Assembly (NCBI GenBank): GCA_963756605.1
Contig: CAVWOT010000023.1
Span: forward strand, 11,489 to 75,488
Origin: Bog-159 sp963756605
GTDB taxonomy: Bacteria > Acidobacteriota > Terriglobia > Bryobacterales > Bryobacteraceae
Direction: 5' to 3'
Length of the DNA stretch: 64,000 nt
The translations under genes were made by a program, and so were the position numbers. The notes beneath the pieces are model-generated. The model had not been told where the DNA came from, did no database searches, and saw nothing but the letters and a program-made list of their open reading frames with translations. Shown here one piece after another: positions 63,818-64,000 of the stretch. How positions within the stretch are numbered: the first letter of the stretch is position 1; each line of letters starts with the position of its first letter.

Positions 63818-64000
63818 GGCTGCGCGCCGCGCTGGATCTGCAGGAGGAACTCGGTATTCGACGCGGTTTCGCGCGTTTTGGCAAGGAGCAGCTCGATGGC
63901 CTGCTGGGCGTCGAGTTCGGCGAGCACTCCGCGGAGCACTGCCATAACGGCGCCTTCCTCCGCGGACATCAGCAGGTCGTCCCTGCGGGTCTCGATGACG
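63784..64000 (-). CDS. rho: transcription termination factor Rho, C-terminal part (runs off window)
   Basis: From the window end the minus strand reads IETRRDDLLMSAEEGAVMAV, RGVLAELDAQQAIELLLAKT and RETASNTEFLLQIQRG, the invariant C-terminal helices of Rho (RRxELLxxxEE, LxxLDxxxAxExLLxxxxxTxxNxEFL). The rest of the ATP-dependent RNA helicase lies beyond 64000. Its tail overlaps the amidohydrolase 3' end convergently by ~34 bases; the last nine codons may be an extension caused by an upstream indel. Confidence 0.85.
   Translation of the reverse strand, partial: VIETRRDDLLMSAEEGAVMAVLRGVLAELDAQQAIELLLAKTRETASNTEFLLQIQRGAQPQRPSSRTAFS

Noticed and set aside
55656..64000. Horizontal transfer of an actinobacterial island
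   Set aside because: No mobility gene, attachment site or flanking repeat; the block contains housekeeping rho, and both junction genes are cut. Assembly chimerism is simpler, though read data are needed.

Overview
The first ~55.6 kb looks like an Acidobacteriota chromosome of the Bryobacterales/Solibacter type. This is inference from gene content: a PadR + macrolide-exporter-type permease pair, a VWFA-related acidobacterial-domain protein, GloVer/IPT repeat proteins, an Oar-like TonB receptor, CRTAC1/UnbV propellers, and a winged-helix + Ser/Thr kinase + NB-ARC + TPR regulator. The last ~8.4 kb reads as Actinomycetota: a Rho C-terminus, copper amine oxidase, DUF427, an ABC drug-exporter pair and an amidohydrolase. 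The switch falls at about 55.63-55.66 kb, inside two broken genes. Almost every gene to its right carries frameshifts, so the simplest reading is a chimeric contig with a poorly supported right end. No rRNA, tRNA or CRISPR array was seen.

Layout. 1-7.6 kb: SDR fragment, PQQ-type propeller, secreted lipocalin-like protein, secreted tectonin-like propeller, and a four-domain regulator. Scars show that a regulator/tectonin unit was once duplicated, with one segment inverted. 7.6-13.6 kb: a gene graveyard with IS1380 and IS66 remnants, a sugar-dehydrogenase tail, a partial second recJ, an antisense IPT/GloVer remnant and a nonsense-mutated small secreted protein. Only a GloVer protein and a small membrane protein look intact. 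13.6-17.9 kb: a minus-strand operon of a microcompartment shell protein, a CoA-acylating aldehyde dehydrogenase, a conserved hypothetical and RecJ. 18-25.5 kb: zinc-finger-like protein, topoisomerase III-RecQ fusion, secreted protein, FHA-GAF-sigma54 activator, MmcQ-like protein. 25.5-30.5 kb: a three-gene operon of multiheme cytochrome-parvulin-TPR, multiheme cytochrome-TPR, and TPR protein. 30.7-37.6 kb: Oar-like outer-membrane protein divergent from CRTAC1, then glutamate decarboxylase. 38-41 kb: an IS256-family element with target duplication beside a methyltransferase. 41.2-46 kb: padR, broken permease, VWFA protein, response regulator. 46-51 kb: aspS, an ISNCY-like element with a frameshifted transposase, a VapBC-like pair with a broken toxin, HNH protein. 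51.1-55.6 kb: a translationally coupled operon of DUF3047 (truncated), NAD-dependent epimerase, PAP2/AUR1-like, GNAT-like and serine-palmitoyltransferase-like genes, best read as a sphingolipid pathway. 55.65-64 kb: the actinobacterial block.

How genes work together. The sphingolipid-type operon, the cytochrome/TPR operon and the shell-protein/aldehyde-dehydrogenase/RecJ operon are the coherent functional units. The TopIII-RecQ fusion joins in one chain two enzymes that cooperate in other organisms. A dispersed minisatellite family (CTCGCTTCGCTCG plus GGTGGCTGGTGG arrays) lies in several intergenic spaces and also forms the linker of that fusion.
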